Source: Limnothrix sp. FACHB-406
Lineage (GTDB): Bacteria; Cyanobacteriota; Cyanobacteriia; CACIAM-69d
NCBI RefSeq assembly: GCF_014698235.1
Contig: NZ_JACJSP010000009.1
Span: 1 to 64,000, forward strand
Direction of reading: 5' to 3'
Length of the DNA: 64,000 nucleotides
The notes under the pieces are model-generated. The model ran no database searches. It was not told the DNA's origin and saw nothing but the letters and a program-made list of their open reading frames with translations. A program made the position numbers and the translations under genes. Each line of letters opens with the position of its first letter. Position 1 is the first letter of the stretch. This document shows positions 1 to 8,942 of this stretch, one piece after another.

Positions 1-37
1 ATGAGCGTAACATTGGTGTACTACTTTTTGATTGTTT

Positions 38-70
38 GGGGTAAGAATTACATCTTCTTACCCCTTTTTT
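38..70 (+). terminator. Intrinsic terminator of a gene left of the window
   Basis: A perfect 10-bp stem (38-47 with 55-64, arms ggggtaagaa and ttcttacccc, 7-nt loop) is followed directly by six T at 65-70. This is a textbook rho-independent terminator on the plus strand. No gene lies between position 1 and the stem, so it should end a plus-strand transcript that starts left of the window. Confidence 0.8.
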
Positions 71-175
71 ATAACCTGAATCTGTCATTCAACACTTCTG
101 GTCTTGATCTTAATCCCTAGCCCTAGGAAAGCGGGATGCGTCCCTAACTCGGGAAACTGCAAATTACATTTTGAT

Positions 176-191
176 TGTGATTGTGATCACT
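176..191. promoter_or_regulatory. CRP-like palindrome TGTGA-N6-TCACT
   Basis: Positions 176-180 read TGTGA and 187-191 read TCACT with six bases between, one mismatch from the CRP/SyCRP1 core TGTGA-N6-TCACA. It lies between a plus-strand terminator (38-70) and the 3' end of minus-strand fni, so no gene start is next to it in this window. It may be fortuitous, or it may serve an unseen transcript. The rest of 71-312 holds only an imperfect hairpin at 257-280, just beyond the fni stop codon. Confidence 0.3.
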
Positions 192-312
192 CAAAGTTCT
201 ACTATTTTAAAGTCTGGCTCAAGCAGCGATCCAATTTGACCCCATCTTGAGGAATCGCTGAAGGGATCATCCCCTCAGCGCCCGAGAAGCGATTGCCATC
301 AGGCACAGTCGC

Positions 313-1413
313 CTACTGAAGTTGCAGTCGGCCGCGGGTTTGTAGATCTTTGATCGTGCGATTGCCGGTGCAAAACATGGCGGTTTCCAATTCCGCAATC
401 AACACATCACACAGAAAATCCAAAGCACTGTCGGACTCGTTAGCCGCATGTAAAAAGGGCATGGCGAATCCCGCCAAATTTGCCCCGAGGGCGATCGCCT
501 TGGCCGCATCCAAACCATTGCGCAGACCACCGGACGCAATGAGCGGAATCGTCGGGGCTACCTGGCGAATTGCAGTGATACATTCAGCCGTGGGAATGCC
601 CCAATCACCAAAGGTTTCGCCCAAGCGACGCTGTTTAGGATCCAAAGCCCGCACGCTCTCCACTTTGGCCCAAGACGTGCCCCCCGCGCCGGCCACGTCG
701 ATCGCCTGGACACCGGCCGCCAGCAACTTTTCAGCCATGGTGCGCGAAATGCCGTTGCCCACCTCCTTGGCAATCACAGGCACGGGCAGTTGGGCACAAA
801 GGTCTGCGATGCGATCGAGTAACCCAGCAAAGTTGCGATCGCCCCTGGTTTGCACCGCCTCTTGCAAGGGATTCAGATGCAAAATCAACGCATCTGCTGC
901 CAACCAATCCACCAAAGACTGGCACTCAGCCAAACCATAGCGATAGTTAAGTTGCACCGCCCCCAGGTTGGCAAACAACGGAATGTCTGGAGCGACCGAT
1001 CGCACCGCAAAGGTTCGGCGCACCTCCGGCCGCTCCACCGCCACCCGCTGTGAGCCAACGCCCATGGCTAAGCCCCAGCGCTGGGCCGCCGCCGCCAACC
1101 GCATATTGATTTGTTCTGCCTGGTCTGTGCCGCCCGTCATGGAGGAAATGAGCAACGGGGCCCGCAGCGGTTTGCCCAGAAATTGAGTGCTGGGATCAAT
1201 GGTCGATCGATCCAGTTCCGGCAAACAGCAATGCTCAAATCGGTAGCGATCCAAGCCGCTGCCCACCTGCCGGAACTGCACATCGTCTTGCAAGCAGGCT
1301 CGCAGGTGGTCGGCTTTGCGATTTTGGGTCGCTTGGGCGGCCTCGGGCGCGGTGCTGGGGGCGGGTTGGGGCAAAAACTCGGTGGATTGCATGGCGCTGG
1401 GAACAAGAACCAT
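313..1413 (-). CDS. fni: Type 2 isopentenyl-diphosphate delta-isomerase
   Basis: The predicted enzyme interconverts isopentenyl and dimethylallyl diphosphate, the C5 units of carotenoids, phytol and quinones, using reduced FMN. The 366-residue protein has the family's hallmark segments: SSMTGG at about 90-95, GVGSQR at 118-123, KEVGNG near 216, GAGGTSWAK at 242-250 and SGGLRNG at 294-300, the last forming the phosphate-binding end of a TIM barrel. Length fits the family. The start at 1413 has AAGGG directly before the ATG; a second ATG at 1392 would remove seven residues. It stands alone, transcribed away from the protease gene upstream. The type 2 enzyme is the usual isomerase in cyanobacteria, which use the MEP pathway. 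Confidence 0.96.
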   Translation of the reverse strand: MVLVPSAMQSTEFLPQPAPSTAPEAAQATQNRKADHLRACLQDDVQFRQVGSGLDRYRFEHCCLPELDRSTIDPSTQFLGKPLRAPLLISSMTGGTDQAEQINMRLAAAAQRWGLAMGVGSQRVAVERPEVRRTFAVRSVAPDIPLFANLGAVQLNYRYGLAECQSLVDWLAADALILHLNPLQEAVQTRGDRNFAGLLDRIADLCAQLPVPVIAKEVGNGISRTMAEKLLAAGVQAIDVAGAGGTSWAKVESVRALDPKQRRLGETFGDWGIPTAECITAIRQVAPTIPLIASGGLRNGLDAAKAIALGANLAGFAMPFLHAANESDSALDFLCDVLIAELETAMFCTGNRTIKDLQTRGRLQLQ

Positions 1414-1529
1414 CCCTTAGTGTCGCGTGACCCGATCGCCCTGTATGAGTCCCCGCCAACTTTTGCAACATTGAGGCTGGCCAATGGCTGTGGCAAAGCC
1501 CATGGCCAAAAGCCTTGAAATTGCTTCAG

Positions 1530-1612
1530 ACAAGGGGCTGAGGCCCCCTGCCCGAGATGGTCGATCAGCCGATCGGTCAATCCTCGATCGGTCAATCCTC
1601 GATCGGCTGATC
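1530..1612. repeat. Palindromic spacer elements between fni and the C1 protease gene
   Basis: Two elements share this spacer. At 1530-1553 is a degenerate copy of the acaaggggct palindrome seen again at 8591, 8733, 10398 and 56203. At 1563-1575 and 1600-1612 are perfect 13-bp inverted arms (gatcagccgatcg and its complement). Their 24-nt loop carries the motif gatcggtcaatcc twice. The second structure lies 68 bp past the stop codon of the minus-strand protease gene and could end its transcript, but there is no T-run. Confidence 0.55.
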
Positions 1613-1679
1613 CATTGATTAATTACTGGAGAACCGAGAAAAGCCAAAGGTTCGATCGAGCGAACGCCCAATCAGCAAC

Positions 1680-2798
1680 TTACTCTTCTTCTTCCTCCTC
1701 TTCGTCGTAATCTTCTTCTTCCTCCTCTTCGTCGTAATCTTCCTCCTCCTCTTCTTCTTCGTAGTCCTCTTCTACTTCTTCTTCGTCATATTCCTCCTCT
1801 TCGTCGTAATCTTCTTCCTCCTCCTCTTCCGAATCTTCGTAATCTTCGTCCTCGTCGCCTTCTTCGCCGTCGTAGTCTACTGAGACGCTGATTTCTTCGT
1901 CCTCTTCCTCTGAGTAGTCATAATCACTCTCATCGTCCTCAGAGTTGTAGTCACTGGCAAATTCTTCGTCATCTTCGCTGTCAATACCAGCCGAAAAATC
2001 TAGATCCGAAACTTGCTGAATTGCCCAGCAATCGAAACACAAATCCGTGTTGGCCATGTAGTCATAGGGGATATAGCAATAGCCTTGATCACCCCAATCC
2101 GATCCCCAAGAATTGCGTACAATAAAGGCTTCATTGCGATCGGAATAACCCACACAGAGCATGGCGTGGGCCCCGTGGGTTTCGCGAACTTGTTCATTGC
2201 GGCTGGGCAACGGAACGCGGCCGCCTTTTCCCGCTTGATTAAAAGAATCGTAGAGAATCAAGCCAAAGGCAAAGGGATAACCCTCTGCTAAACAACCTTT
2301 CATGGCTGCTAAATCAATGGGAATTTCACGGGCTTCATCCACCAAAAAGTTCTGTGCTTCCTCGTAAGCTTCGGGGGAAGGTTCCGTGTCAAAGTCTTCA
2401 GGAACATAGGGCCAGGTTTCTTCGGTGCAAGCGCCAACTTCTTCGAGCACTTGGATGCTGCCGCTGATGGAACTGCCACCGTCGCCTACGGTTCCTTCCG
2501 CGCGCCGCGTGTTGTAGTAGATAAACAAGCGGCTGATGTCGCCCGCTTCTCCGTGGGCCCGCTGCGCTAAATATTCATAGGCTCCGGCGATCGCGTTGGC
2601 GGTGCAACTGCCCACGGTGGATTGATCTTCAACGGGGGTCATGTATTGACGCAAATCAACGCGGCTGGGCAACTGATCAGCACCAAGTTTTGACTGAAAC
2701 AGACTAAATCTCGGCGGCTTGCTTGTGGATTTGACACAAGCGCCAACCCGAATTTTTTTGCCGCTGCGGCGGTTAACCAAATAACCAATTTTTGCCAT
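1680..2798 (-). CDS. Papain-family (C1) cysteine peptidase with a hyperacidic C-terminal tail
   Basis: A 372-residue protein with two parts. Residues about 45-262 form a papain-like domain: oxyanion Gln59 and nucleophile Cys65 (Q-STVGS-C-TANA), catalytic His211 (THGAHAML) and Asn229 (VRNSWGSDWG). All four active-site residues are present, so it should cleave peptide bonds. Residues about 273-372 are almost entirely Glu, Asp, Tyr and Ser in repeating DYDEEEEEE-like blocks encoded by near-identical TCTTCTTCC-type repeats. There is no signal peptide and no obvious pro-domain; the N-terminus is basic (KIGYLVNRRSGKKIRVG). The tail could bind cations, a basic substrate or the protein's own basic N-terminus; that is inference. 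Start ATG at 2798. It is divergent from sbcC across 271 bp. Confidence 0.9.
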   Translation of the reverse strand: MAKIGYLVNRRSGKKIRVGACVKSTSKPPRFSLFQSKLGADQLPSRVDLRQYMTPVEDQSTVGSCTANAIAGAYEYLAQRAHGEAGDISRLFIYYNTRRAEGTVGDGGSSISGSIQVLEEVGACTEETWPYVPEDFDTEPSPEAYEEAQNFLVDEAREIPIDLAAMKGCLAEGYPFAFGLILYDSFNQAGKGGRVPLPSRNEQVRETHGAHAMLCVGYSDRNEAFIVRNSWGSDWGDQGYCYIPYDYMANTDLCFDCWAIQQVSDLDFSAGIDSEDDEEFASDYNSEDDESDYDYSEEEDEEISVSVDYDGEEGDEDEDYEDSEEEEEEDYDEEEEYDEEEVEEDYEEEEEEEDYDEEEEEEDYDEEEEEEE

Positions 2799-3069
2799 GG
2801 TTCAGAGAGCCTAAAAAATAGACGATCAGTGGTTGAGAAGGGTAGGCATTGGAGGGGGCTGGATCGTTGCCCGGGTCGCACCGTAGCCAGGGATTGGGCG
2901 ATCGCCCCCCATACGGGGGCTGCCGTTTCTGGTTATAGCCTGTTTTTGAATGAGCACCCAAAAGGCGTACCAAAAATGTCAAAATGAGCCTGAAAAGTAA
3001 CTCATTCAGCAAGATTAATCCAGCTCATTCATCGGCAGTGGGTTGGGAGAGGCAGGGCAGAGGTTAACC

Positions 3070-6000
3070 GTGATCCCCGAACAGCTCATCCTCAAAAATT
3101 TCCTTAGCTATCGAGAAGCAACCCTACACTTTGGGGGGCTACAAACGGCTTGCATTTGTGGAGCCAATGGTGCAGGGAAGTCATCACTCCTAGAAGCCAT
3201 GGCTTGGGCAATTTGGGGTAAAAGTCGCGCTTCCACTGAAGATGATGTGATCTTCGCGGGCGAAACGGAAGCAACCGTTAACTTTACCTTTCGGTTTGGG
3301 CATGAGGTTTATCGGGTGATTCGAACACGCCGATTGGGCCAAACCACTGCTTTGGAATTTCAGATGGCGATCGATGAGGGCGATCCCGATCAATGGGCCT
3401 TTCGCAGCCTGACGGAACGGGGGTCAAGGGCGACCCAAGCCGCTATTTTGCAGCGCTTGCGGCTGGACTATGACACTTTTGTTAATTCCGCCTATTTGCG
3501 TCAGGGACGAGCCGATGAATTCATGTTGAAAACACCGGCCGATCGCAAGGATATTTTGGCGGATTTGTTGAAGCTGGGGCAATACGATGATTTGGCAGAA
3601 CAGGCGAGGGAACGCTCAAAGCTGCTGAAGGGTGAAGCCAAGCAACTGGAGGAGTCGATTCAATCGCAGGAGCAAAAGCTAGCCGATCGAACGAGTTTGG
3701 CCCAAGAGTTAGCCACCGTTGAGCAGCAGCTCAAGACGTTACGGGGCGATCGGCAAAAGGCAGAAACCCGACTGGAGCAGTTACGATCGATTGCAGTGCA
3801 ACGCCAAACCCAGCAACAACAATTGCAATGGATTCAGCAGCAGCAACAAACCGTTCACCAAGAGCTGGAACGGTTAGCCCAGGAAGGTCAACGGCTGGCC
3901 CAGCGACAAGCAGAAATCGATCGCACCCTGGCCGCTCAAACGGAAATTGAAGCGGGAATTCAGCAGCTTCAGCAATGGCAACGGGAAGATGAGCTTTTGG
4001 GTCAAAAATCCCAGCAATATCATCAATGGACAACGGAGCGAAACCGGCAACAACAAGCGCTCGATCGGGAAGTGAACCGATTGGAAAATGAGCAGCGCAC
4101 ATTGCATAGTCGCTTGCAGGATTTGGCACAACAGGAACAGGAATTACACAGCATCCTGAATCAGCGATCGGAGGTGGAGTCGGCGGCCACTCAGTGGCAA
4201 ACTGCACGCCACCATTTAAACCAATTGGAGCAAATGCAAACCCAGGCGGCTCCTTTGGTGCAACGGCGACAACAGCTTCTTCAAGAGGGCGATCGGGTGC
4301 GATCTCGCTTGGTAGCTCGCCTGGAGGAATTGCAGAATTTGCAGCAACGAGCGATGGCTTCCGTGGCGCGTCGTCCCCAACTCATTCAGCAATGGGAACA
4401 GATTGATCAGCGAATTCAAGCCCTTGAAAATCGCAAAGTTTATCAAGATCGGGTGCAAGAGAAAGGCACTGAACGAAAAGGGTTTATTGATCGCTTAACA
4501 GGAATGCGGGTGGATTTAGAAAATCAGCTTGCAAAACTGACTGAAAAAATGACCCTATTGGCAGAACAACCAGCGATTCAAAAGGGTCAAAACCAGAAAA
4601 ATCACACAATCTTAGAGGATTACGGTGCTTGTCCCCTGTGCGACCAACCCTTGGATCAACATCACCTGGAGCGAGTGCAAGCCAAGCAAAAACTCGAAGA
4701 AACGGAACTGCGCGATCGCCTGTGGGTGCTCCAAGAGCAGTTGGCTTTGACAGAACGTGAAATTCAGATTTTGCGCCAGGAATATCGAGACCTCAAACAG
4801 GAATTGCAGCCCCTGAATCGTTTGATTGAAGAACGGGGCAAGCTGCAAGAACAACTGCAAACCCTGGAGCAAGAGCAAATTTCTTTGACGGCTCAGGAGG
4901 CCACAATCGCCCAGCTCACAGCGACTTTAGATTGGTTTGATCGGGGCGGATCAGTCCCCGAACCGTTACCAGAATTGGGGCGATCGCTCCCAGATTTGCG
5001 GCATGAACTAGCTGAGTTAGACGATCGCCTAACAGCCTTGAATTTTGACGATCGAAACCTGGCTTTGGCGCGGGCTGAGGTTGATCGCTGGCGATGGGTG
5101 GAACTGAAGCAACATGAGCTGAACCAAGCCCAACGCAAGCTAGAGCAATTGCAACAACGCCGACCAGATTTATTGGCAGAGCGCGATCGACTTCAAAAAA
5201 CCTTAGCCAGTCACTTAGACCCGGCCGAACCCACTTCATTAACCGCTCAATTAGCCCTGATTAACCAACAACTGACAGCGCTAAATTATCAACCCGATCG
5301 CCATGAGCAAGTACGGGCAAAATTGCGATCGGCTCAGGGGTGGTTAGCCCGAGCAGAAACCCTGCGTCAATGCCAACAGGAAGCGCCCCAACTGCTCGAT
5401 CGGCAACGTCAGCTCGCCCAAGCCCAACAGAGCCAAACCGAAACCCAAAATCAACTCGCAAAACAGTGGGCAGAGGTGCAATCGCAACTGGCTAACCAAC
5501 CGGATCCGAGCCAGGATTTACAACAGCTCGATGCACAACTCAATGATCTGCAACGGGCGATCGAATCAACGGTAGCCAAGCAAGCCCAACTTTCTCAACA
5601 GCAGGAATTTTTGCAACAACTGGCGGAGCAAATCGGGCGCGATCGACAACAGCTTCAGCAAAAACATCATCAACAGCGCGTTTACGATGAGTTAGCCAAG
5701 GCCTTTGGCAAAAACGGAATTCAGGCCTTGGCGATTGAAACCCTCTTGCCTCAACTGGAAGCGGAAGCCAATCGAATTTTGTCCCAATTAAGTGCCAACC
5801 AACTGCACATTAATTTTGTGACTCAACGCCTCAAAAAAACCGCAACTAAGCGACAGAAGGCAACCGATTTAGCTAGCGCCACCATCGAAACCCTAGAAAT
5901 TCAAATTGCCGATGCTCAAGGCACTCGTCCCTATGAAACCTATTCCGGGGGCGAATCTTTTCGGATTAATTTTGCAATTCGGCTTGCCCTGTCGCGACTG

Positions 6001-6228
6001 TTAGCCCAGCGATCGGGAACGGCGTTGCAACTCCTGATCATTGATGAAGGATTTGGCACCCAAGATGATGCGGGGCGCGATCGACTGGTGGCAGCCATTA
6101 ATGCGATCGCCCCAGATTTTGGTTGCATCCTCACGGTCACCCACATTCCCCAACTCAAGGAGGCGTTCACCGCCCGCATTGAAGTGCAAAAAACCGCTGA
6201 AGGTTCAAAATTGGCCGTTTTTCTCTAA
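3070..6228 (+). CDS. sbcC: SbcC/Rad50-type SMC-like ATPase of the SbcCD nuclease
   Basis: The predicted ATPase subunit of the SbcCD (Mre11-Rad50-like) nuclease, which opens hairpins and processes broken DNA ends. The N-terminus has the Walker A segment GANGAGKSS. Two very Gln/Leu/Glu-rich coiled-coil arms follow, split near residue 520 by the zinc-hook motif C-P-L-C. The C-terminus carries the ABC signature YSGGES and the Walker B/D-loop segment LLIIDEGFGTQDD. Length (1,052 residues) suits the family. I chose GTG 3070, preceded by agagg, over an in-frame TTG at 3043 because homology begins at IPEQLIL just after it. The nuclease partner sbcD is not in this window. Confidence 0.95.
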   Translation: MIPEQLILKNFLSYREATLHFGGLQTACICGANGAGKSSLLEAMAWAIWGKSRASTEDDVIFAGETEATVNFTFRFGHEVYRVIRTRRLGQTTALEFQMAIDEGDPDQWAFRSLTERGSRATQAAILQRLRLDYDTFVNSAYLRQGRADEFMLKTPADRKDILADLLKLGQYDDLAEQARERSKLLKGEAKQLEESIQSQEQKLADRTSLAQELATVEQQLKTLRGDRQKAETRLEQLRSIAVQRQTQQQQLQWIQQQQQTVHQELERLAQEGQRLAQRQAEIDRTLAAQTEIEAGIQQLQQWQREDELLGQKSQQYHQWTTERNRQQQALDREVNRLENEQRTLHSRLQDLAQQEQELHSILNQRSEVESAATQWQTARHHLNQLEQMQTQAAPLVQRRQQLLQEGDRVRSRLVARLEELQNLQQRAMASVARRPQLIQQWEQIDQRIQALENRKVYQDRVQEKGTERKGFIDRLTGMRVDLENQLAKLTEKMTLLAEQPAIQKGQNQKNHTILEDYGACPLCDQPLDQHHLERVQAKQKLEETELRDRLWVLQEQLALTEREIQILRQEYRDLKQELQPLNRLIEERGKLQEQLQTLEQEQISLTAQEATIAQLTATLDWFDRGGSVPEPLPELGRSLPDLRHELAELDDRLTALNFDDRNLALARAEVDRWRWVELKQHELNQAQRKLEQLQQRRPDLLAERDRLQKTLASHLDPAEPTSLTAQLALINQQLTALNYQPDRHEQVRAKLRSAQGWLARAETLRQCQQEAPQLLDRQRQLAQAQQSQTETQNQLAKQWAEVQSQLANQPDPSQDLQQLDAQLNDLQRAIESTVAKQAQLSQQQEFLQQLAEQIGRDRQQLQQKHHQQRVYDELAKAFGKNGIQALAIETLLPQLEAEANRILSQLSANQLHINFVTQRLKKTATKRQKATDLASATIETLEIQIADAQGTRPYETYSGGESFRINFAIRLALSRLLAQRSGTALQLLIIDEGFGTQDDAGRDRLVAAINAIAPDFGCILTVTHIPQLKEAFTARIEVQKTAEGSKLAVFL

Positions 6229-6390
6229 GTTTTTGCCCTCAGTTTTTTCTCTAGGGTTTTCTCTAAGTCTTTTGACCTAGCGCCCAGATTTAGCGCGGGC
6301 CCTCTTGCGCCCACGCCCCTTCCCCCACCTAGCTCAAGTCGGGTTTTCGTTGCGGAGTCTTTGGGCAATCCAATTTCCGCCATTCAACCT

Positions 6391-6420
6391 CTGTGAAAGT
6401 TTTCTGTGAAAGTTTCGTGA
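6391..6420 (+). repeat. Direct repeat upstream of the DUF4214 gene
   Basis: The 12-13 bp unit ctgtgaaagttt occurs twice head to tail at 6391-6415, followed by a partial third (cgtgaac). It lies 100-130 bp upstream of the ATG at 6520, where tandem operators of OmpR-type regulators are often found. No regulator can be assigned. The rest of the 6229-6519 spacer is T-rich just after sbcC (ttttttctctagggtttt) and shows no gene. Confidence 0.4.
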
Positions 6421-6519
6421 ACAAGTGCCGGATCCCTTTTGAGGTTCGGAACTTTCCCCTTAGAATGGGGAGACAACTTTGCCGTTGCTACCCGACTTTG
6501 CAACCTAGGTTGGCATCTG

Positions 6520-7068
6520 ATGCTGAAGCTCAACGAGATGCTCCAAATGCTCCCGAGCCGATCGCCCCGTCGATCGCTCAGTACCGTGCTGGCCACCACC
6601 CTCGCCGCCAGCGCGATCGCCCTGCCCAGCCAGGCCAGCAGCCTTTGTGTGGGCGATCGCCAACAGTCCCTCTGCCTGGAGTCCGGCGCGCAGTACGTGA
6701 GTGTGGCTGGCGCTTGGGATGAGTCGCTGTTGGCAACGGGCATCGATCCTGGCCATGCGGCCGAGGTCGATCGCCTCTATCAATCCGTTCTGGGTCGTCC
6801 GGCAGATTTGGCCGGGCTGCGCACCTACGCTCGAGCGCTGGAACAGGGTTGGTCAGTGCGCAAAGTGCGCTGGGCCATTGCCAACAGTGCCGAAGCGCAG
6901 GTGGCGATTCACCGCATCTATCGAGAAGTGCTCGATCGCGCGGCCGACGAAGAAGGCCTGGATACCTATCGCGATCGCCTGGAACGAGGCTGGGAACTGA
7001 GTCGCGTTCGCACCGACATTGGCTCCAGCTACGAAGCCCAATCCCGCCGCCGCAGCCTCACCAGCTAG
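6520..7068 (+). CDS. Secreted protein with tandem DUF4214 repeats
   Basis: A 182-residue protein starting with a basic segment and a hydrophobic signal-like stretch (LSTVLATTLAASAIALPSQA) with a plausible AxA-type cleavage site near residue 43. After a Cys-containing spacer, two DUF4214-type repeats follow: AEVDRLYQSVLGRPADLAGL and IHRIYREVLDRAADEEGLD, each with the family's R-x-Y-x-x-x-L-x-R-x-x-D-x-x-G pattern. DUF4214 is found in secreted and S-layer-associated bacterial proteins; its biochemical role is not settled. ATG 6520 gives the cleanest signal peptide; ATG 6538 is also possible, and the frame stays open upstream to 6439. It stands alone between sbcC and a solute-binding protein gene. 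Confidence 0.8.
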   Translation: MLKLNEMLQMLPSRSPRRSLSTVLATTLAASAIALPSQASSLCVGDRQQSLCLESGAQYVSVAGAWDESLLATGIDPGHAAEVDRLYQSVLGRPADLAGLRTYARALEQGWSVRKVRWAIANSAEAQVAIHRIYREVLDRAADEEGLDTYRDRLERGWELSRVRTDIGSSYEAQSRRRSLTS

Positions 7069-7177
7069 GCGATCGGTTACCCCCAATCTGGCGAAGAGTC
7101 TGGCGAAGGTCTCGCTCTGGACAGCCAGGAGCCGCACCCAACCGGCCCGAAATCGCAAAACGAATTCCAAAATCCAA

Positions 7178-7212
7178 AAGCCCACGCTGCCATCGAAAGC
7201 AAGCGTGGGCTT
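7178..7212. terminator. Strong stem-loop downstream of the DUF4214 gene
   Basis: Arms 7178-7188 (aagcccacgct) and 7202-7212 (agcgtgggctt) pair perfectly over 11 bp with a 13-nt loop. The T-rich flank lies on the minus-strand side (CTTTTGGATTTTGG when read on minus), although the only adjacent upstream gene is on plus. It most likely ends the DUF4214 transcript without a canonical U-tract, or is bidirectional. Confidence 0.5.
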
Positions 7213-7331
7213 GCTGCGATCCCGCTCATTTAGAAACCGATTTAGAAATTGCTGGCATCCCACAGATTCAGCGCAGATTTAGAACAGATTGAGCGCAGAT
7301 TTAGCGATAAGACCTGGAAACGCGGCTGAGA

Positions 7332-7370
7332 AACGAAGTTTGGCAACGAAGTTTGGCAACGAAGCTTGAA
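7332..7370. repeat. 13-bp tandem repeat, three copies
   Basis: The unit aacgaagtttggc is repeated exactly at 7332-7344 and 7345-7357, with a diverged third copy to 7370. It lies in the 412-bp spacer (7069-7480) before the solute-binding protein gene, just after a looser repeat of gcgcagattta (about 7270-7305). Apart from these repeats and the stem-loop at 7178-7212 the spacer shows no gene. Confidence 0.75.
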
Positions 7371-7480
7371 AATGACGGCGCAAGGCATGGGAAGTTTAGA
7401 ATTCAAGGGGCAGGGCTAATCAGGGCTGACCGATCGAGCCGTTGAACTCAAAATCCTCAATTTTCCCGATAATTAACCCT

Positions 7481-8527
7481 ATGTCTCCGTTGAACGATTC
7501 CGCCTTCACTCGTCGTCGGTTGCTGCAATACGGGGCGATCGCCCTCGGTTCCGGCTTGGTCACCGCCTGTGGCAACAACACCAGCAGCGAACCCAGCCCA
7601 ACCGGCGAAAAGGGCCTCGATCGGGTCACCCTCGCCACAGACTGGGTTGCCCAAGCGGAACATGGCGGCTTTTACCAAGCCCTGGCCACCGGCATTTATC
7701 AGGAATATGGCCTGGATGTAAAAATTCGGATGGGCGGCCCCCAGGCGGCCACGGGCACACAACTGCTGTTTGGGAAAGTGGTGGACTTTGCCATGAGCAA
7801 CAGCACGATCGCCCTGAATGCTGTCGCAGAAGGCGTTCCCAAAATCACCGTCGCCGCCTATTTCCAAAAGGATCCCCGCTGCATTGTGGCCCATCCCGGC
7901 GTAAAAGATTTGTCGGAACTGAAGGGCAAGCCCCTGTTTGTCACGCCCCAAGCCGTTTCAGATTTTTGGGGACTGTTGGCTAAAAAATACGGATTTACGG
8001 ATAGTCAGCGCCGGGTTTATAACTTTAATCCCGCACCCTTTTTAGCTGATAAAACTTCTGCCCAACAGGGATTTGTTACCTCAGAACCCTACACCATTGA
8101 GAAAGAAGGCGGCTTCAAACCCAGCGTTTTCCTGCTAGCTGATGTGGGTTATAAACCCTACGCCACCACCATCGACACCACATCCCAAATGATTGCCGAA
8201 AAGCCCGATGTGGTGAAACGTTTTGTGCAGGCTTCTGCCAAAGGTTGGTATAGCTATTTAGCCGATCCAGCGCCTGGCAATGCCTTGATTAAAAAAGACT
8301 ATCCGGAGATGACAGACGATCGCTTGACCTATGGACTCGGGAAGCTCAAGGAATATGGCATTGTGCTTTCGGGCGATGCGATTACTAATGGCATTGGCTA
8401 CATGACCGAAGCCCGCTGGCAGGAATTTTTTGAAAACATGGTTGAGTATGGGGTCTATCCCAAAACACTTGATTATCGCAAGGCTTTCACCCTCGATTTT
8501 GTGCAAGATTTGCCCACCTCGGCCTAA
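7481..8527 (+). CDS. NMT1/THI5-like ABC transporter solute-binding lipoprotein
   Basis: A 348-residue periplasmic binding protein. The N-terminus combines a twin-arginine-like segment (TRRRLLQYGAIALG) with a lipobox ending LVTAC-G, so it is probably exported, perhaps by Tat, and lipid-anchored. The mature part begins DRVTLATDWVAQAEHGGFYQA and continues GIYQEYGLDV, the typical first lobe of the NMT1/THI5/SsuA/TauA family, which binds pyrimidine thiamin precursors, sulfonates and related small molecules. The substrate cannot be told. ATG 7481 gives the right signal; an in-frame TTG at 7442 would add 13 unlikely residues. No permease or ATPase gene lies nearby, so the partners must be encoded elsewhere. 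Confidence 0.88.
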   Translation: MSPLNDSAFTRRRLLQYGAIALGSGLVTACGNNTSSEPSPTGEKGLDRVTLATDWVAQAEHGGFYQALATGIYQEYGLDVKIRMGGPQAATGTQLLFGKVVDFAMSNSTIALNAVAEGVPKITVAAYFQKDPRCIVAHPGVKDLSELKGKPLFVTPQAVSDFWGLLAKKYGFTDSQRRVYNFNPAPFLADKTSAQQGFVTSEPYTIEKEGGFKPSVFLLADVGYKPYATTIDTTSQMIAEKPDVVKRFVQASAKGWYSYLADPAPGNALIKKDYPEMTDDRLTYGLGKLKEYGIVLSGDAITNGIGYMTEARWQEFFENMVEYGVYPKTLDYRKAFTLDFVQDLPTSA

Positions 8528-8530
8528 GGC

Positions 8531-8661
8531 CTGTCGTCATTTCCTAGGATCAGGCGGAAATGATTGATTTTCCGTATCCCAGTCGTTGTAACAAGGGGCT
8601 TAAGCCCCTTGTCCCCCACGATCTGCCAACGGCGGAATCAAGGTTTCGGACGATTTGACGA
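8531..8661. repeat. Dispersed intergenic element, copy 1
   Basis: This is one of two colinear copies; the other is at 56143-56274. Both begin ctgtcgtca, carry a perfect 22-nt palindrome exactly 60 bp later (here 8591-8612, core ggggcttaagcccc), continue tgtccccc-(a/g)-cgatct, and end near a gatttgacgac-like stretch. A shorter relative lies at 8733-8755. The element sits in the 415-bp spacer (8528-8942) between the solute-binding protein and aldehyde dehydrogenase genes; no gene is visible there. Confidence 0.8.
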
Positions 8662-8942
8662 CACGGCCTAAGGCTAGCTAATGCTGCTGAGCATCTGTCC
8701 AAGCGCCTAATTCCATCATCGCGCGATCGAAGACAAGGGGCTTGATTCCCTTGCCTGGGGCAGATCGGTTGAAAAAACAAGCCTTCCAGTGCCCATTGAA
8801 CTTGATTGAACGGATGCTAGATCCTGGTTACCGTTCCGAAGCTGGAATCGGAATTTTTCAGTAGATTAGTGATTAGCGCACACTTGCGGGACAACTCCCT
8901 TTCGAGTCATTCGAGGGTTAATTCAAGGGTTAATCAACAGTT

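Noticed and set aside
491-498. GCGATCGC octamers as a local regulatory motif
   Set aside because: This is the HIP1 repeat, spread through genes and spacers across the whole window; it marks the lineage and does not point to a local function.
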